This document shows, in pieces, positions 9,300 through 17,395 of a stretch of 41,182 nt of DNA; the stretch's first letter is position 1, and every line of letters begins with the position of its first letter. The notes under the pieces were generated by a model. The model was not told the DNA's origin, searched no databases, and worked only from the letters and a program-made list of their open reading frames with translations. Source of the stretch: an uncultured Bacillota bacterium (GTDB lineage Bacteria > Bacillota > Dehalobacteriia > UBA4068); NCBI GenBank assembly GCA_934271085.1, contig CAKQQU010000007.1, forward strand, positions 1 through 41,182. The letters run 5' to 3'. The position numbers were made by a program, and so were the translations under genes.

Positions 9300-9637
9300 G
9301 GATATTGCACAAAAGCAAAGTTGGCATGGTTTTAGCATAGTGATCATAGCAGTGAGCATATATGATTATGCCCGAAAACCCCCGGAATTTTTTGGAAGGT
9401 CTTTTCCCGGGGGTATGTCTTTATTTTTTTTTGGGGTTTTTGGAAAAAAGCACCTATTTTCTAACCGGCTGATGTCATAATAAAATTATGATATTCGTTC
9501 ATATTAGTTTGTTAAATAATTTGCTTCCCATTTATTGCCGAAGTGGATTTTAACATAAAATCAAAAATATTTGCGAATATCCATGACTTAAAAAATATAT
9601 TATGTATCTATAAAGGCTCTGTAAAGGAGAAAAAACT
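9300..9637 (+). other. Intergenic region upstream of small-protein/adhesin operon
   Basis: After the terminator the region is strongly AT-rich. GATATTCG (9490-9497) and CGAATATC (9574-9581) form an 8 bp inverted repeat 76 bp apart, which could be paired regulator sites. No convincing -35/-10 pair was found. The short frame that runs across the terminator is not supported as a gene. Confidence 0.35.
9379..9432 (+). terminator. Rho-independent terminator after the SARP-type regulator
   Basis: CCCCCGG at 9379-9385 pairs with CCGGGGG at 9407-9413 across a loop of about 21 nt, followed by a T-rich run up to 9432. Confidence 0.6.
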
Positions 9638-10042
9638 GTGGTTTTCGCTAAGAAGATTCCCTGCCATGCCAAAGAGGCTGTACTGGTCGTTACCGGTTAT
9701 GATGCAGGAAATCTGAGTGGTTGGCTGTTTCATCCGCAGCTTGCCGTCCCCCTGAATATCAAAAGTTTTCCTCAGATGGCTATGCTGCTGGACGCTTTGC
9801 TGGATCTGGAAAAGTGTCCCCGCTGTCCCGAACCCATGGTCAAGCTGCTTTATCCCGATAAGGATGTACTGGCATCATTAAAAATACAGGTGCTGTTCCG
9901 TGAGAATCATACTTGGCAGGGAAAGCTGATTTGGCTGGAAACAGGCGAGGAAAAGATTTTTTGCAGCGTGCTGCAGCTTATTGGCATGTTTGACGGTATA
10001 TTGGCATGCTGCAGCGGCTGCTCCCGCAGTGCTGCCGAATAA
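9638..10042 (+). CDS. Small protein of unknown function, BTAD/sortase-locus type
   Basis: A 134-residue protein starting at GTG behind AAAGGAG. I do not recognise a named family. Its core contains 'FRENHTWQGKLIWLETGEEK', followed by a helix with a pattern like SVLQLIGMFDGIL. From memory, short proteins with this 'WQG..W......F.S.LEL' pattern occur next to BTAD regulators and Cna-B/sortase genes in Clostridia, which matches its position between the regulator and the adhesin. It has six cysteines (two in CPRCP, two in CCSGC), no signal peptide and no membrane segment, so it is probably cytoplasmic. A part in regulating or assembling the surface protein is inferred from position only. Confidence 0.65.
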   Translation: MVFAKKIPCHAKEAVLVVTGYDAGNLSGWLFHPQLAVPLNIKSFPQMAMLLDALLDLEKCPRCPEPMVKLLYPDKDVLASLKIQVLFRENHTWQGKLIWLETGEEKIFCSVLQLIGMFDGILACCSGCSRSAAE

Positions 10043-10163
10043 TCGTCATAAACTGCCGCCCGGCTCGGAATTGCTGCTTTGTGCGGGACCAAAAAGGTTA
10101 GTAAGGTTGCAGATATTGGCAATTTTACCATAAAGATAAAGGAGAAAGACAAAGGAGAAAATT

Positions 10164-13100
10164 ATGGGATACCGCAAAATCAAAAAATCAGTATGGAAAA
10201 AAGCAGGTATTTTTCTGGCTGTCTGCCTGCTGCTTTGTGGTGTTGTAGCCAGCGCAGCATCTGCCGGCTCCGGTTATAAGACTGCGTCTCCGGTTCCCGG
10301 AGATCCGGGTATTGCTGCCAAAGATTACCAACAGGTTGATGCGGCTGCGGCTGCCCAGGGCTATGTTTTCCGTCACAGCCCCAGCAAACCCTATTTTCAG
10401 AGGGGGGTTCACCGCTATTCCACCAGCGACAGCGATTATAATGCCTGGGTGCCGGCAATTTATACTTTGCTGAATACCCAGACCAAATCCGGCTATGAAA
10501 TGACCTATTGCTGCGATTTGGTAACTGAAGTTCAGGAAGGCTCTTATTATAAACGGGTAAATCTGGAGGACGCCGATTATTATAATGAAGACCGTGCCAG
10601 ACAGATACGCGCCATTGTGCTCAATACTTATCCCTTTATCAGTTACCGTGATATGGTCAATGACTTGCTTGCCGATGAAACTACAGCAGCCGCTATCCAG
10701 GGCGATCTGGATCAGGCACAGTTGCTTGCGGCGACTCAGATGAGTATCTGGAAACGGGCCAACTCCAATGTCAGCTCTTCGTACAGTGTATCCCGGGAAA
10801 TTGCCAGCAGCGCTTGGGGAGAGATCATTGCCCCCATCGCCTATAATAATACTTATTGCAATATGGATTCCCAGCAGGTAAAGGCCAATATTGAAGCTAT
10901 TATGGCCTATCTGGACCGGGTAGCCGCCAAGGGAGAGGCTGCTTCTAACGGGCAGATCGTTATCAGCGAGAACAATATAGATTACCAGATTTTTAAATCA
11001 TCCACCGATAGCCAGGGAAAAATAGACGCTGTTGTAACCGTGACCCTGCCCTATAAATGGCATAGCGGCGACAACCTTACCCTGACTGTGGGAGATCAAC
11101 AGCAGAAAACGGAAAAGGATAAGACTTCATATACCTTTATTTTCCGGGATATAGACCCTATGACCATCGTCAAAATCAGCGTTGACGGAGAACAGTATGT
11201 GGAGCACGGCGTTTATTTCTATGATCCCTACGGCGGCAGGGAAAGCGCCCAGTCTTTTGTAGGTGTGGCCAGCGGCCTGACCCCTGTTCATACCAGTACC
11301 AGCATATCTCTGGACGGCAGCTATACCGTTGCTTCTTTGGTGAAATATGCCACTATCAACGGAGTTGAGACTGCTATTCCCGTGGAAGGAGCTGCCTTTG
11401 CCCTTTATTGCAGCCCTTCTTCCGGTGAAGATTATCAGATAATTAATCCGGCTACAGTGGACGGCCTTTTTTATACCGACGCTGACGGTATGATCGAAAC
11501 TTTGCAGTTATCCAAAAACAAGGCTTCTTATTATTTTAAAGAGATAAGCGCTCCGACAGGATATCAGAAACCTGCTGACGACAAAACTTATTCCGCCAAT
11601 TCCAAAGCTTATAACAGCGGTATTTATGATTTCAGCGTTCAGAAAACCGATGCCGCAGGCAGTCTGCTGGACGGTGCTGAATTCTCTTTGGAATATTGCA
11701 GCGGCGGCGTCTGGCTGAATGTGGGCAGCCGACTGAAAACCAGCGGCGGCAAACTTACGGTTGGAGGACTGATAGCCGGCGATTACCGTCTGCAGGAAAC
11801 CACCGCCCCCGACGGTTATGAATCTCTTGATGCGCCTGTATATTTCAGCATAGCTGAAGGAGGCGCCGTCACCTGCGCCAACCTGGCTGAGGGTGTCAGC
11901 TTTGACGGGGAAAAGACTTTTGCCATCAGCAATAATCTGCTTAATTCCCTGCGTATAGTTAAAAACATAGCAGGCGGCAAAAGCCAGGCTGATTTTGACG
12001 CCGCTGATATAGAGTGTTTTACCTTTACAGTTTATAATGCTGCGGGCGACTCCTGTGCCACCGTTAAACTGCCGGCCCGCTCCGGAGATTCCCTGATATG
12101 GGAGGCCGTAGTAAACGATCTGCCTGCAGGATCTTATTATGTGCGGGAAACTGCCGCCAAGGATGCTGCAGCGCTTTTCGGAACCGGCTGGAGCAATACC
12201 GTAGGGGTGGAACATGGGGATGGTACGGTCGCTTTTGTTACCTTGAGCAACGGCGGATCGGCCGATGTTACCGTTACCAACAGCTACAGTTATACTTCTC
12301 ATCCCCTGACTGTCAACGCGACCAAGATCTGGGATGATGACAATAACCGGGACGGTATCCGGCCGGCGTCCGTTCGTTTCCGCATAACTTATGACGGAGC
12401 TTTGATGAACGGTCTGGACGGCCAGCCTCTGGCAGATAAGGATCTGGCAGCGGGTGAAGACAACACCGCCGCTGCTTCCTGGACTTATGAGAGCAATATC
12501 TATCCTGACCCGGTCAAAATCAGCGTCAGTGAAATAGGCTATACCGACGCCGAAGGGTTTTGTCATGAAGGAGCCGTACCCGGCTACAGTTCCGTTTGGG
12601 AAGATTATACTGTTACAAACTCTCATGAAACAGAAAAGACTCAAGTAAAGGTAAAAAAGGTTTGGGATGAAACCACTGTGGAAGATGATATGAAGCAGGA
12701 AGTGACAGTCCGCCTTTATGCCAATAACGACTTTGATCATGAGATAGCCTCCGCCAAACTGAATGAAGCTAACGGCTGGCAGCATACATTTACGAATCTG
12801 CCTAAAAATGCGTCGGGTGTTCCCATAAGCTACAGCATTAAAGAAGATCCTCTTACCACTGCCATTGAAGTGCCGGTAGATAATGGCGGCGAACCGGGAG
12901 CAACCGAAGACGAAGAAAACTCCCAGGACGAAGATAATGATCCTGACGGCTACGGTTCTGTGAGCGAAGGGGAAACCGTGACCCAGTATGTGGTAGACCC
13001 CCATTGGAAACAGCGCATCCGTTTTGATGCTGATGACCAGGTATGGATAGTGGAAAACTGGTATGATGAATTTGAGGGTATCACTCCTGTGCCGGTTCAG

Positions 13101-14330
13101 ATCAATCTGATCGCCAACAAAAGCATCAACGGCCATGATGCTTTCGGCAGCGCCTTTACCTTTAAAATAGAGCCGATAGGGGAAGCGCCCGGCAATGTTT
13201 ATTCTGAAGACGGTTCCTGGACGGTGAAGAACGATGGAGCCAATATCCGCATCAGAATTCCTGAGTTAACCGAAGAAGGTATCTATCAGTACAGGCTTAC
13301 CGAGATGAATACCGGAGGAAATTATATTTATGATGACAGCGAGTATCTGCTGACCATTGATATCAAACTCAAGAAAGACCCGGCGGATTACCGTTACTAT
13401 GTTAACAGCTATACCTGGCAGAAAGTCAGCGATCAGGGTAATACCAGTGTAGATATTCCTGCTTTCGCCAACTATACCAAAGACATACCGGATAGTAAAA
13501 AGATCACTGCAGCCAAAATATGGGATGATGACAATAATCGGGATGGCCTCCGCCCGGTATCCGTTTTCTTTGATCTTTATTATGACGGCGTGCTGATCCC
13601 CGACAGCCGGCAGGAGCTGATAACTGCAGCCGGCACCACTGTTGTCTGGGATTATGATGCGGAGGATTATGACCCCAGTAAACTGGAAGTCAGGGAAGTA
13701 GGTTATACTGATGCCCAGGGCCAGTACCATGAAGGTATGCCCGAAGGCTATAGTTCGAGCTGCGAGGGGCTGACCGTAACCAATACGCATCATATCCAAA
13801 CCACCCAGGTGACTGTGACCAAAATATGGGATAAGGATACGGTTACAAATAATATGAAGCAGGCAGTTACCATCCGCCTGTTGGCTAATGGCAGGGAAGT
13901 TGCCAGCCAGGTGCTTTCCTGGGATAACGACTGGAGCTTTACCTTTACCGACCTGCCTTTAAATGAAAACGGGCAGCAGATAGCCTATACTGTGAAAGAA
14001 GACGGTTTGGGCAGCCACTGGTATCAGCGCATATATTATGACGGAGAACAGTGGGTGGTTATCAACAGTTATCATAACAATAATACTCCGGAAGATCCGG
14101 ATCCTGAATATCCTGACGATCCTGACGAGGATATCGGGGATGGTGATACGCCTGCCGGACCTATAGAGCCTTCGGATAATATTGGCGATGAAGATTTGCC
14201 TCTCGGCGATATTTCTCCCGCTACCGGCGATGACGGCAGCACATCTTTGTGGCTGGCTCTTTCGGCCTGCGCTTTGATCATCTGCGCGCTTACTTTTGCT
14301 CTGGGCAGAAAAGCTGCCAAGCACAAATAG
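10164..14330 (+). CDS. Sortase-anchored thioester-domain/Cna-B adhesin
   Basis: A 1388-residue surface protein with AAAGGAGAAAATT before the ATG. Residues 1-35 are a signal peptide with cleavage likely after ASA. Next comes a thioester domain: YCCD has the candidate Cys at 116 (or 117), and ATQMSIW has Gln192; Cys-Gln thioesters in this family bind covalently to host or surface ligands. It is followed by SpaA/Cna-B-type prealbumin folds (about 395-610), then a two-domain module starting KIWDDDNNRDG (about 718), an acidic linker, an FctA-type pilin isopeptide-linkage domain (about 975-1105), and a second copy of the module starting KIWDDDNNRDG (about 1115). The end is a Pro/Asp-rich wall spacer, the sorting signal SPATG, a hydrophobic helix and a GRKAAKHK tail. 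The sorting motif has Ser where LPxTG has Leu. The sortase gene follows 224 bp downstream. Confidence 0.92.
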   Translation: MGYRKIKKSVWKKAGIFLAVCLLLCGVVASAASAGSGYKTASPVPGDPGIAAKDYQQVDAAAAAQGYVFRHSPSKPYFQRGVHRYSTSDSDYNAWVPAIYTLLNTQTKSGYEMTYCCDLVTEVQEGSYYKRVNLEDADYYNEDRARQIRAIVLNTYPFISYRDMVNDLLADETTAAAIQGDLDQAQLLAATQMSIWKRANSNVSSSYSVSREIASSAWGEIIAPIAYNNTYCNMDSQQVKANIEAIMAYLDRVAAKGEAASNGQIVISENNIDYQIFKSSTDSQGKIDAVVTVTLPYKWHSGDNLTLTVGDQQQKTEKDKTSYTFIFRDIDPMTIVKISVDGEQYVEHGVYFYDPYGGRESAQSFVGVASGLTPVHTSTSISLDGSYTVASLVKYATINGVETAIPVEGAAFALYCSPSSGEDYQIINPATVDGLFYTDADGMIETLQLSKNKASYYFKEISAPTGYQKPADDKTYSANSKAYNSGIYDFSVQKTDAAGSLLDGAEFSLEYCSGGVWLNVGSRLKTSGGKLTVGGLIAGDYRLQETTAPDGYESLDAPVYFSIAEGGAVTCANLAEGVSFDGEKTFAISNNLLNSLRIVKNIAGGKSQADFDAADIECFTFTVYNAAGDSCATVKLPARSGDSLIWEAVVNDLPAGSYYVRETAAKDAAALFGTGWSNTVGVEHGDGTVAFVTLSNGGSADVTVTNSYSYTSHPLTVNATKIWDDDNNRDGIRPASVRFRITYDGALMNGLDGQPLADKDLAAGEDNTAAASWTYESNIYPDPVKISVSEIGYTDAEGFCHEGAVPGYSSVWEDYTVTNSHETEKTQVKVKKVWDETTVEDDMKQEVTVRLYANNDFDHEIASAKLNEANGWQHTFTNLPKNASGVPISYSIKEDPLTTAIEVPVDNGGEPGATEDEENSQDEDNDPDGYGSVSEGETVTQYVVDPHWKQRIRFDADDQVWIVENWYDEFEGITPVPVQINLIANKSINGHDAFGSAFTFKIEPIGEAPGNVYSEDGSWTVKNDGANIRIRIPELTEEGIYQYRLTEMNTGGNYIYDDSEYLLTIDIKLKKDPADYRYYVNSYTWQKVSDQGNTSVDIPAFANYTKDIPDSKKITAAKIWDDDNNRDGLRPVSVFFDLYYDGVLIPDSRQELITAAGTTVVWDYDAEDYDPSKLEVREVGYTDAQGQYHEGMPEGYSSSCEGLTVTNTHHIQTTQVTVTKIWDKDTVTNNMKQAVTIRLLANGREVASQVLSWDNDWSFTFTDLPLNENGQQIAYTVKEDGLGSHWYQRIYYDGEQWVVINSYHNNNTPEDPDPEYPDDPDEDIGDGDTPAGPIEPSDNIGDEDLPLGDISPATGDDGSTSLWLALSACALIICALTFALGRKAAKHK
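12310..14070 (+). repeat. Duplicated two-domain Cna-B module inside the adhesin
   Basis: Two copies of a block built from a KIWDDDNNRDG(I/L)RP domain followed by a K(V/I)WD(E/K)xTVxxxMKQ(E/A)VT domain lie at about 12310-12860 and 13495-14070. They are separated by the acidic linker and the FctA-type domain. The similarity is clear in protein and partly in DNA, indicating internal duplication. Confidence 0.75.
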
Positions 14331-14386
14331 TATCCTGAAGCAGTAAAATGTTTTTAGTTTTCCAAGGAATAGACAATATAAATAAT

Positions 14387-14423
14387 AAAAGACGGCCGGA
14401 CAAAAGCTCCGACCGTCTTTTTT
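14387..14423 (+). terminator. Rho-independent terminator after the adhesin
   Basis: AAAAGACGG (14387-14395) pairs with CCGTCTTTT (14413-14421), with an inner GGA/TCC pairing and a T run. It would limit transcription into the sortase gene, giving more adhesin than sortase. Confidence 0.8.
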
Positions 14424-14554
14424 GTGAAGGAAACCAAGCCGGGGATCAAAAGTTGCAAAGGAAAAACCGCGGCAGACAAAGAAATATGCAAGGGATGGGC
14501 ATGATTTACGGATAAAAAGCTTATTCCTGATAAATGGAGAAAGGCAGGCTTTTA

Positions 14555-15343
14555 ATGGAAGAAAACTCCGGGAAAACAAAAAAGAAAAAGAATATCTGGC
14601 AAATATTGACAGTAGTTTTTGCCGGTATCTTTGTTTTTTGCTGTCTGATGGCAGGCTTATCCTTGCTGCAGGCCAAACAGGAACAGGCTGCCTTTAGCGA
14701 ACTGGCCCGGTCTTTGCCTGAAAAACAGAACCCTGCTGCTGATGAGCGGGCGCAGGATGAAGCTGAAGCCAGGATGGCCGCCTTGGGCCGGCTGCAAGAG
14801 GAAAATCCCGACTTTACTGCCTGGCTGACTTTACCGGGAGCAGGTCTGGATTATCCGGTAATGTATACGCCGGATGAACCGGAGTATTATCTGCACCGCG
14901 CTTTTGACGGCAGCTATGCTGCCAGCGGTACCCCTTTTCTGGGAGCAAACTGTGATATAGACAGTGATTGCTGCATAATTTACGGCCATAACATGAAGAA
15001 CGGAAGTATGTTCGGCAATTTGGATAAATATTTGGAAAAAAGCTTCTGGCAGGATAATCCTGTCTTTGATCTGGATACGGCGGCAGAGCTTAGAGAGTAT
15101 CGTATTTTTGCCGTTGTAAGATGCCGCCTGCTTAATCAGGATGAGGCGGGTTTTCGTTACTATCAATCCGCAGGAGATCTTAGTGACGAGGACTTTGCCC
15201 GGCTTTGCGGCTGGCTGATGACCAATTCCCTGTATGATACCAAGGTAACGCCTACCAGCGATCAGCAGATAGTTATTCTTTCTACCTGCAGTTATCATAC
15301 TGACAACGGGCGCTTTATAGTAGCCGGCTGTCGTGAGCAGTAA
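14555..15343 (+). CDS. srtB: Class B sortase
   Basis: A 262-residue membrane-anchored transpeptidase. An in-frame ATG at 14534 exists, but the one at 14555 has GGAGAAAGGCAGG before it and gives the usual short, lysine-rich cytoplasmic start, so I prefer 14555. One N-terminal membrane helix spans about 12-35. The catalytic triad is visible: His145 in YGHNMKNGSMFG, Cys245 in LSTCSY and Arg253 in DNGRFIVAGCRE. The TLPGAGLDYPV and NGSMFGNLDKY segments fit class B rather than class A or C. Being next to the only sorting-signal protein in the window, it probably anchors that adhesin by cleaving at SPATG; isopeptide polymerisation is possible but not shown. Confidence 0.9.
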   Translation: MEENSGKTKKKKNIWQILTVVFAGIFVFCCLMAGLSLLQAKQEQAAFSELARSLPEKQNPAADERAQDEAEARMAALGRLQEENPDFTAWLTLPGAGLDYPVMYTPDEPEYYLHRAFDGSYAASGTPFLGANCDIDSDCCIIYGHNMKNGSMFGNLDKYLEKSFWQDNPVFDLDTAAELREYRIFAVVRCRLLNQDEAGFRYYQSAGDLSDEDFARLCGWLMTNSLYDTKVTPTSDQQIVILSTCSYHTDNGRFIVAGCREQ

Positions 15344-15390
15344 AGCGGGTAGTTATAAAGAAATAAAAAAACAATAATTTTCCAAAAGTA

Positions 15391-15419
15391 TTGACAAAAC
15401 TGGACAAGCGGTTTATTAT
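15391..15419 (+). promoter_or_regulatory. Strong sigma-A promoter for the riboswitch/transglutaminase transcript
   Basis: TTGACA at 15391-15396 and TATTAT at 15414-15419 are separated by exactly 17 bp. Transcription would start near 15426, leaving a leader of about 265 nt that contains the riboswitch. Confidence 0.75.
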
Positions 15420-15520
15420 TCTAGTGTATAGTATGAAATATAAAAGATTCTGGCGAAAAAGCAAGGCAGATTCGGTAATTTCTATCTTTCGGAATATATA
15501 AGTCAGCGACTGAACAGGAT

Positions 15521-15547
15521 CTTTTTGTTCTGCATCTGTACAAAAAG
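15521..15547 (+). other. Hairpin in the leader upstream of the c-di-GMP aptamer
   Basis: CTTTTTGT (15521-15528) is perfectly complementary to ACAAAAAG (15540-15547) across an 11 nt loop. It is AU-rich, so it is a weak terminator candidate at best. It lies about 50 nt before the aptamer. Confidence 0.4.
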
Positions 15548-15596
15548 TTTTATATCAAAGAGTTTGGCGCCGGAGCTAATTGCTACTGCGCTCAAA

Positions 15597-15676
15597 CGAT
15601 AAAGGCAAAGCAGTCGAAAGACTGTGACGCAAAGCTACAGGGCCTTCACCCCAACAGGTATGGCAGCCAGCTACCG
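15597..15676 (+). promoter_or_regulatory. Class I c-di-GMP riboswitch (GEMM-I)
   Basis: The segment carries the conserved GEMM-I features in order: GGCAAAGC, a hairpin capped by a GAAA tetraloop (CAGTC-GAAA-GACTG), GTGACGCAAAGCTACAGGGC, then the second arm with GGTATGGCAGCCAGCTACCG. These positions include the conserved tetraloop-receptor and ligand-binding stretches of the class. The aptamer ends right before the ribosome binding site AAAGGAG (about 15677-15682) of the secreted transglutaminase-like gene, with no terminator between them, so control at translation initiation is most likely. The direction (on or off) cannot be told by eye. Confidence 0.93.
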
Positions 15677-15689
15677 AAAGGAGCCTCCC

Positions 15690-16490
15690 ATGAAAAAAGC
15701 AATTCGTTTCTCCGGTTTTTTTGTTGTTCTGATGCTCTTGGTGCTGCTGGCGCCCAATGCCCTGGCGGTCGGCGAGATAGATGTAACCACTGCACAGCAG
15801 GGTTATTTTACCGTAAATTATAACGGTGATGCCAATATTCGTATGAAGGTCGGAGTCAGCTTCGGCACCAGCACTACATACTATGATTATGTTGCAGGAA
15901 CCAGCTCTTCCTACCCATTTCTTAGCGGTAACGGCAGCTATCATATTACCCTTTATCGCAATACTTCCGGTACTTCCTATAAAAAAGTGGTCACAGCTGC
16001 TGCTGATGTGAAAATGGTCGATCTGCTGGCCCCTTATAGGGTATCTACTGCGGATATTACCTTTGCGGCTGATGATATAGTGGGCCTGACCGCGGCTGCC
16101 GTTGTTGAGGGCAGGGACACCGTTTCCGGCAAAGCCGCAGCTATCTATAATTATATCAGCAGCAATTTTACCTATGATTATGAATTGGCCGCCCGCATTA
16201 ACCGCGGCGAAAAACATAAATCAGTAGCCGGTACTATCCTTGCCGCCAAAAAAGGCATCTGCAATGATCTTGCTACTGCCTATGCTGCCATGTGCCGCAG
16301 TCAGGGGATAGTTTGTAAAGTAACCAAAGGCTATATGGATGGCCAGTACCACGCCTGGAATCAGGTCTATGATAACGGTATCTGGTATACTGTTGATACT
16401 ACTTATGGTATAGCTTATCGTACTTCTAATGCCCAGAACCTCAGCGATTGTGTGAGCCCCATGGGATATAGCGCCATCGCTTCCTGGTAA
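15690..16490 (+). CDS. Secreted transglutaminase-like cysteine protein
   Basis: A 266-residue protein whose start at 15690 is fixed by AAAGGAG and by the riboswitch ending just before it; an upstream in-frame ATG at 15624 lies inside the aptamer and is rejected. Residues 1-28 are a signal peptide ending at ALA. About 30-120 is a beta-rich region of unknown role, and about 140-240 is a transglutaminase-like core with Cys191 (GICNDLATAYAAMCR), His221 (QYHAWNQV) and Asp236 (WYTVDTTYG), the usual triad. Such proteins act as proteases or cross-linkers outside the cell. It follows the sortase/adhesin genes but has its own promoter and c-di-GMP riboswitch, so a part in surface attachment or adhesin release is a reasonable inference. 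The substrate is unknown. Confidence 0.88.
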   Translation: MKKAIRFSGFFVVLMLLVLLAPNALAVGEIDVTTAQQGYFTVNYNGDANIRMKVGVSFGTSTTYYDYVAGTSSSYPFLSGNGSYHITLYRNTSGTSYKKVVTAAADVKMVDLLAPYRVSTADITFAADDIVGLTAAAVVEGRDTVSGKAAAIYNYISSNFTYDYELAARINRGEKHKSVAGTILAAKKGICNDLATAYAAMCRSQGIVCKVTKGYMDGQYHAWNQVYDNGIWYTVDTTYGIAYRTSNAQNLSDCVSPMGYSAIASW

Positions 16491-16610
16491 AAGCATATCA
16501 GGGCTGCCCCGCTTAATACAGCCGGGACAGGCAGTTTCGTAGCCGGTTTTTGGACTGCGTTTTGGATATGCAGCATCAGTTTTTGCTTAATATGCCCCCC
16601 CGCAGTAATG

Positions 16611-16652
16611 CCGCCGCCCCTTTAGGCGATATGCCTTGGGCGACGGTATTAT
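16611..16652 (+). terminator. Terminator-like hairpin after the transglutaminase gene
   Basis: CCGCCGCCC (16611-16619) pairs with GGGCGACGG (16638-16646) with one mismatch, and AGGC/GCCT pair inside. It is followed by TATTATTTT, a modest T-rich run. Confidence 0.55.
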
Positions 16653-16670
16653 TTTGTCAAAGAAAAAATT

Positions 16671-16698
16671 TTGTATATCGTGGTTTTTTTGTTATAAT
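16671..16698 (+). promoter_or_regulatory. Promoter candidate for the PaaI-type thioesterase
   Basis: TTGTAT at 16671-16676 and a consensus TATAAT at 16693-16698 are separated by 16 bp. Confidence 0.55.
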
Positions 16699-16754
16699 AG
16701 GAATAATAAGATTAACTTAAAAAATTTAGCCCTCCGGGGTCTACGGGATATATT

Positions 16755-17165
16755 ATGGACAGAACAGCAGAAGCTCAAAAAATATTCAGCGCAGACCGTT
16801 TCGCCACCAATGCAGCAGGCATACGTATTCTTAAAGCGGAAGATAATTATGCCCTTTGCTCCATGCCCCTTGGCGAAAATCATTTTAACGCTAACGGTTT
16901 TGTTATGGGCGGCGCTATTTTTACGCTGGCGGATTTTGCATTCGCCGTAGCAACCAATACTGATCCCGACACCATGACTGTTTCCCTGACCAGCCAGATA
17001 ACTTATCTGCGTCCGGCCTGCGGCAGAGAGCTGACTGCGGAAACTGCGGTTTTGCATATGGGACACCGAAGCTGCGTGCTGGAAATAACCATATGTAATG
17101 ATGAGGGCGCCCTGGTGGCCAAAGCATCCATTACCGGCATGCGGACTGCCAAACCCAAATTATAA
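16755..17165 (+). CDS. PaaI-type hotdog-fold acyl-CoA thioesterase
   Basis: A 136-residue single hotdog domain. The family signature is clear: NANGFVMGGAIFTLADFAFA (about 46-65) has the conserved Asn, the GG and the Asp at the start of the long helix, and TVSLTSQITYLRPA is the following strand region. PaaI-family enzymes hydrolyse acyl-CoA thioesters, often aryl-acyl ones. The gene has its own promoter, and the ribosome binding site is weak. Phenylacetate-CoA ligase and indolepyruvate oxidoreductase genes occur 8-12 kb away, so clearing arylacetyl-CoA dead ends is possible, but nothing in the immediate neighbourhood proves the substrate. Confidence 0.85.
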   Translation: MDRTAEAQKIFSADRFATNAAGIRILKAEDNYALCSMPLGENHFNANGFVMGGAIFTLADFAFAVATNTDPDTMTVSLTSQITYLRPACGRELTAETAVLHMGHRSCVLEITICNDEGALVAKASITGMRTAKPKL

Positions 17166-17168
17166 TAA

Positions 17169-17202
17169 AGCGGGGCGTTGCCATGGCAGCCGCATTTTTA
17201 AT
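17169..17202 (+). terminator. Weak terminator-like hairpin after the thioesterase
   Basis: GCGG and CCGC flank a TGCCATGGCA palindrome, followed by ATTTTTAA. The stem is imperfect. Confidence 0.35.
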
Positions 17203-17395
17203 ACGGTAGATTTTGTTTGCTTCCGGCAAAAGCATTTGCCCCAGGAACAGTTGGGCTCAGTTTATAGTTAATGGTCTGTGCTTGTATGCGGGAGGCTTTA
17301 GTGATATACTGTAAACAGCAATTATATTATTATAAATATTATCTGCGTATAGTATTATTTACGGGTTTTAGCAAAATGTATTGCGAGGGAATGAT

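Noticed and set aside
11508..13136. Minus-strand open frame of 542 residues inside the adhesin
   Set aside because: It is a low-information shadow of the Cna-B repeats with no binding site.
12310..14070. CRISPR-like or short tandem repeats in the adhesin
   Set aside because: The repeated units are long protein-domain duplications with diverged DNA, not short direct repeats with spacers; no CRISPR array or insertion sequence was seen anywhere in the window.
15624..15689. N-terminal extension of the transglutaminase-like protein
   Set aside because: It would be translated from inside the riboswitch aptamer; the ATG at 15690 gives a clean signal peptide and has AAAGGAG.
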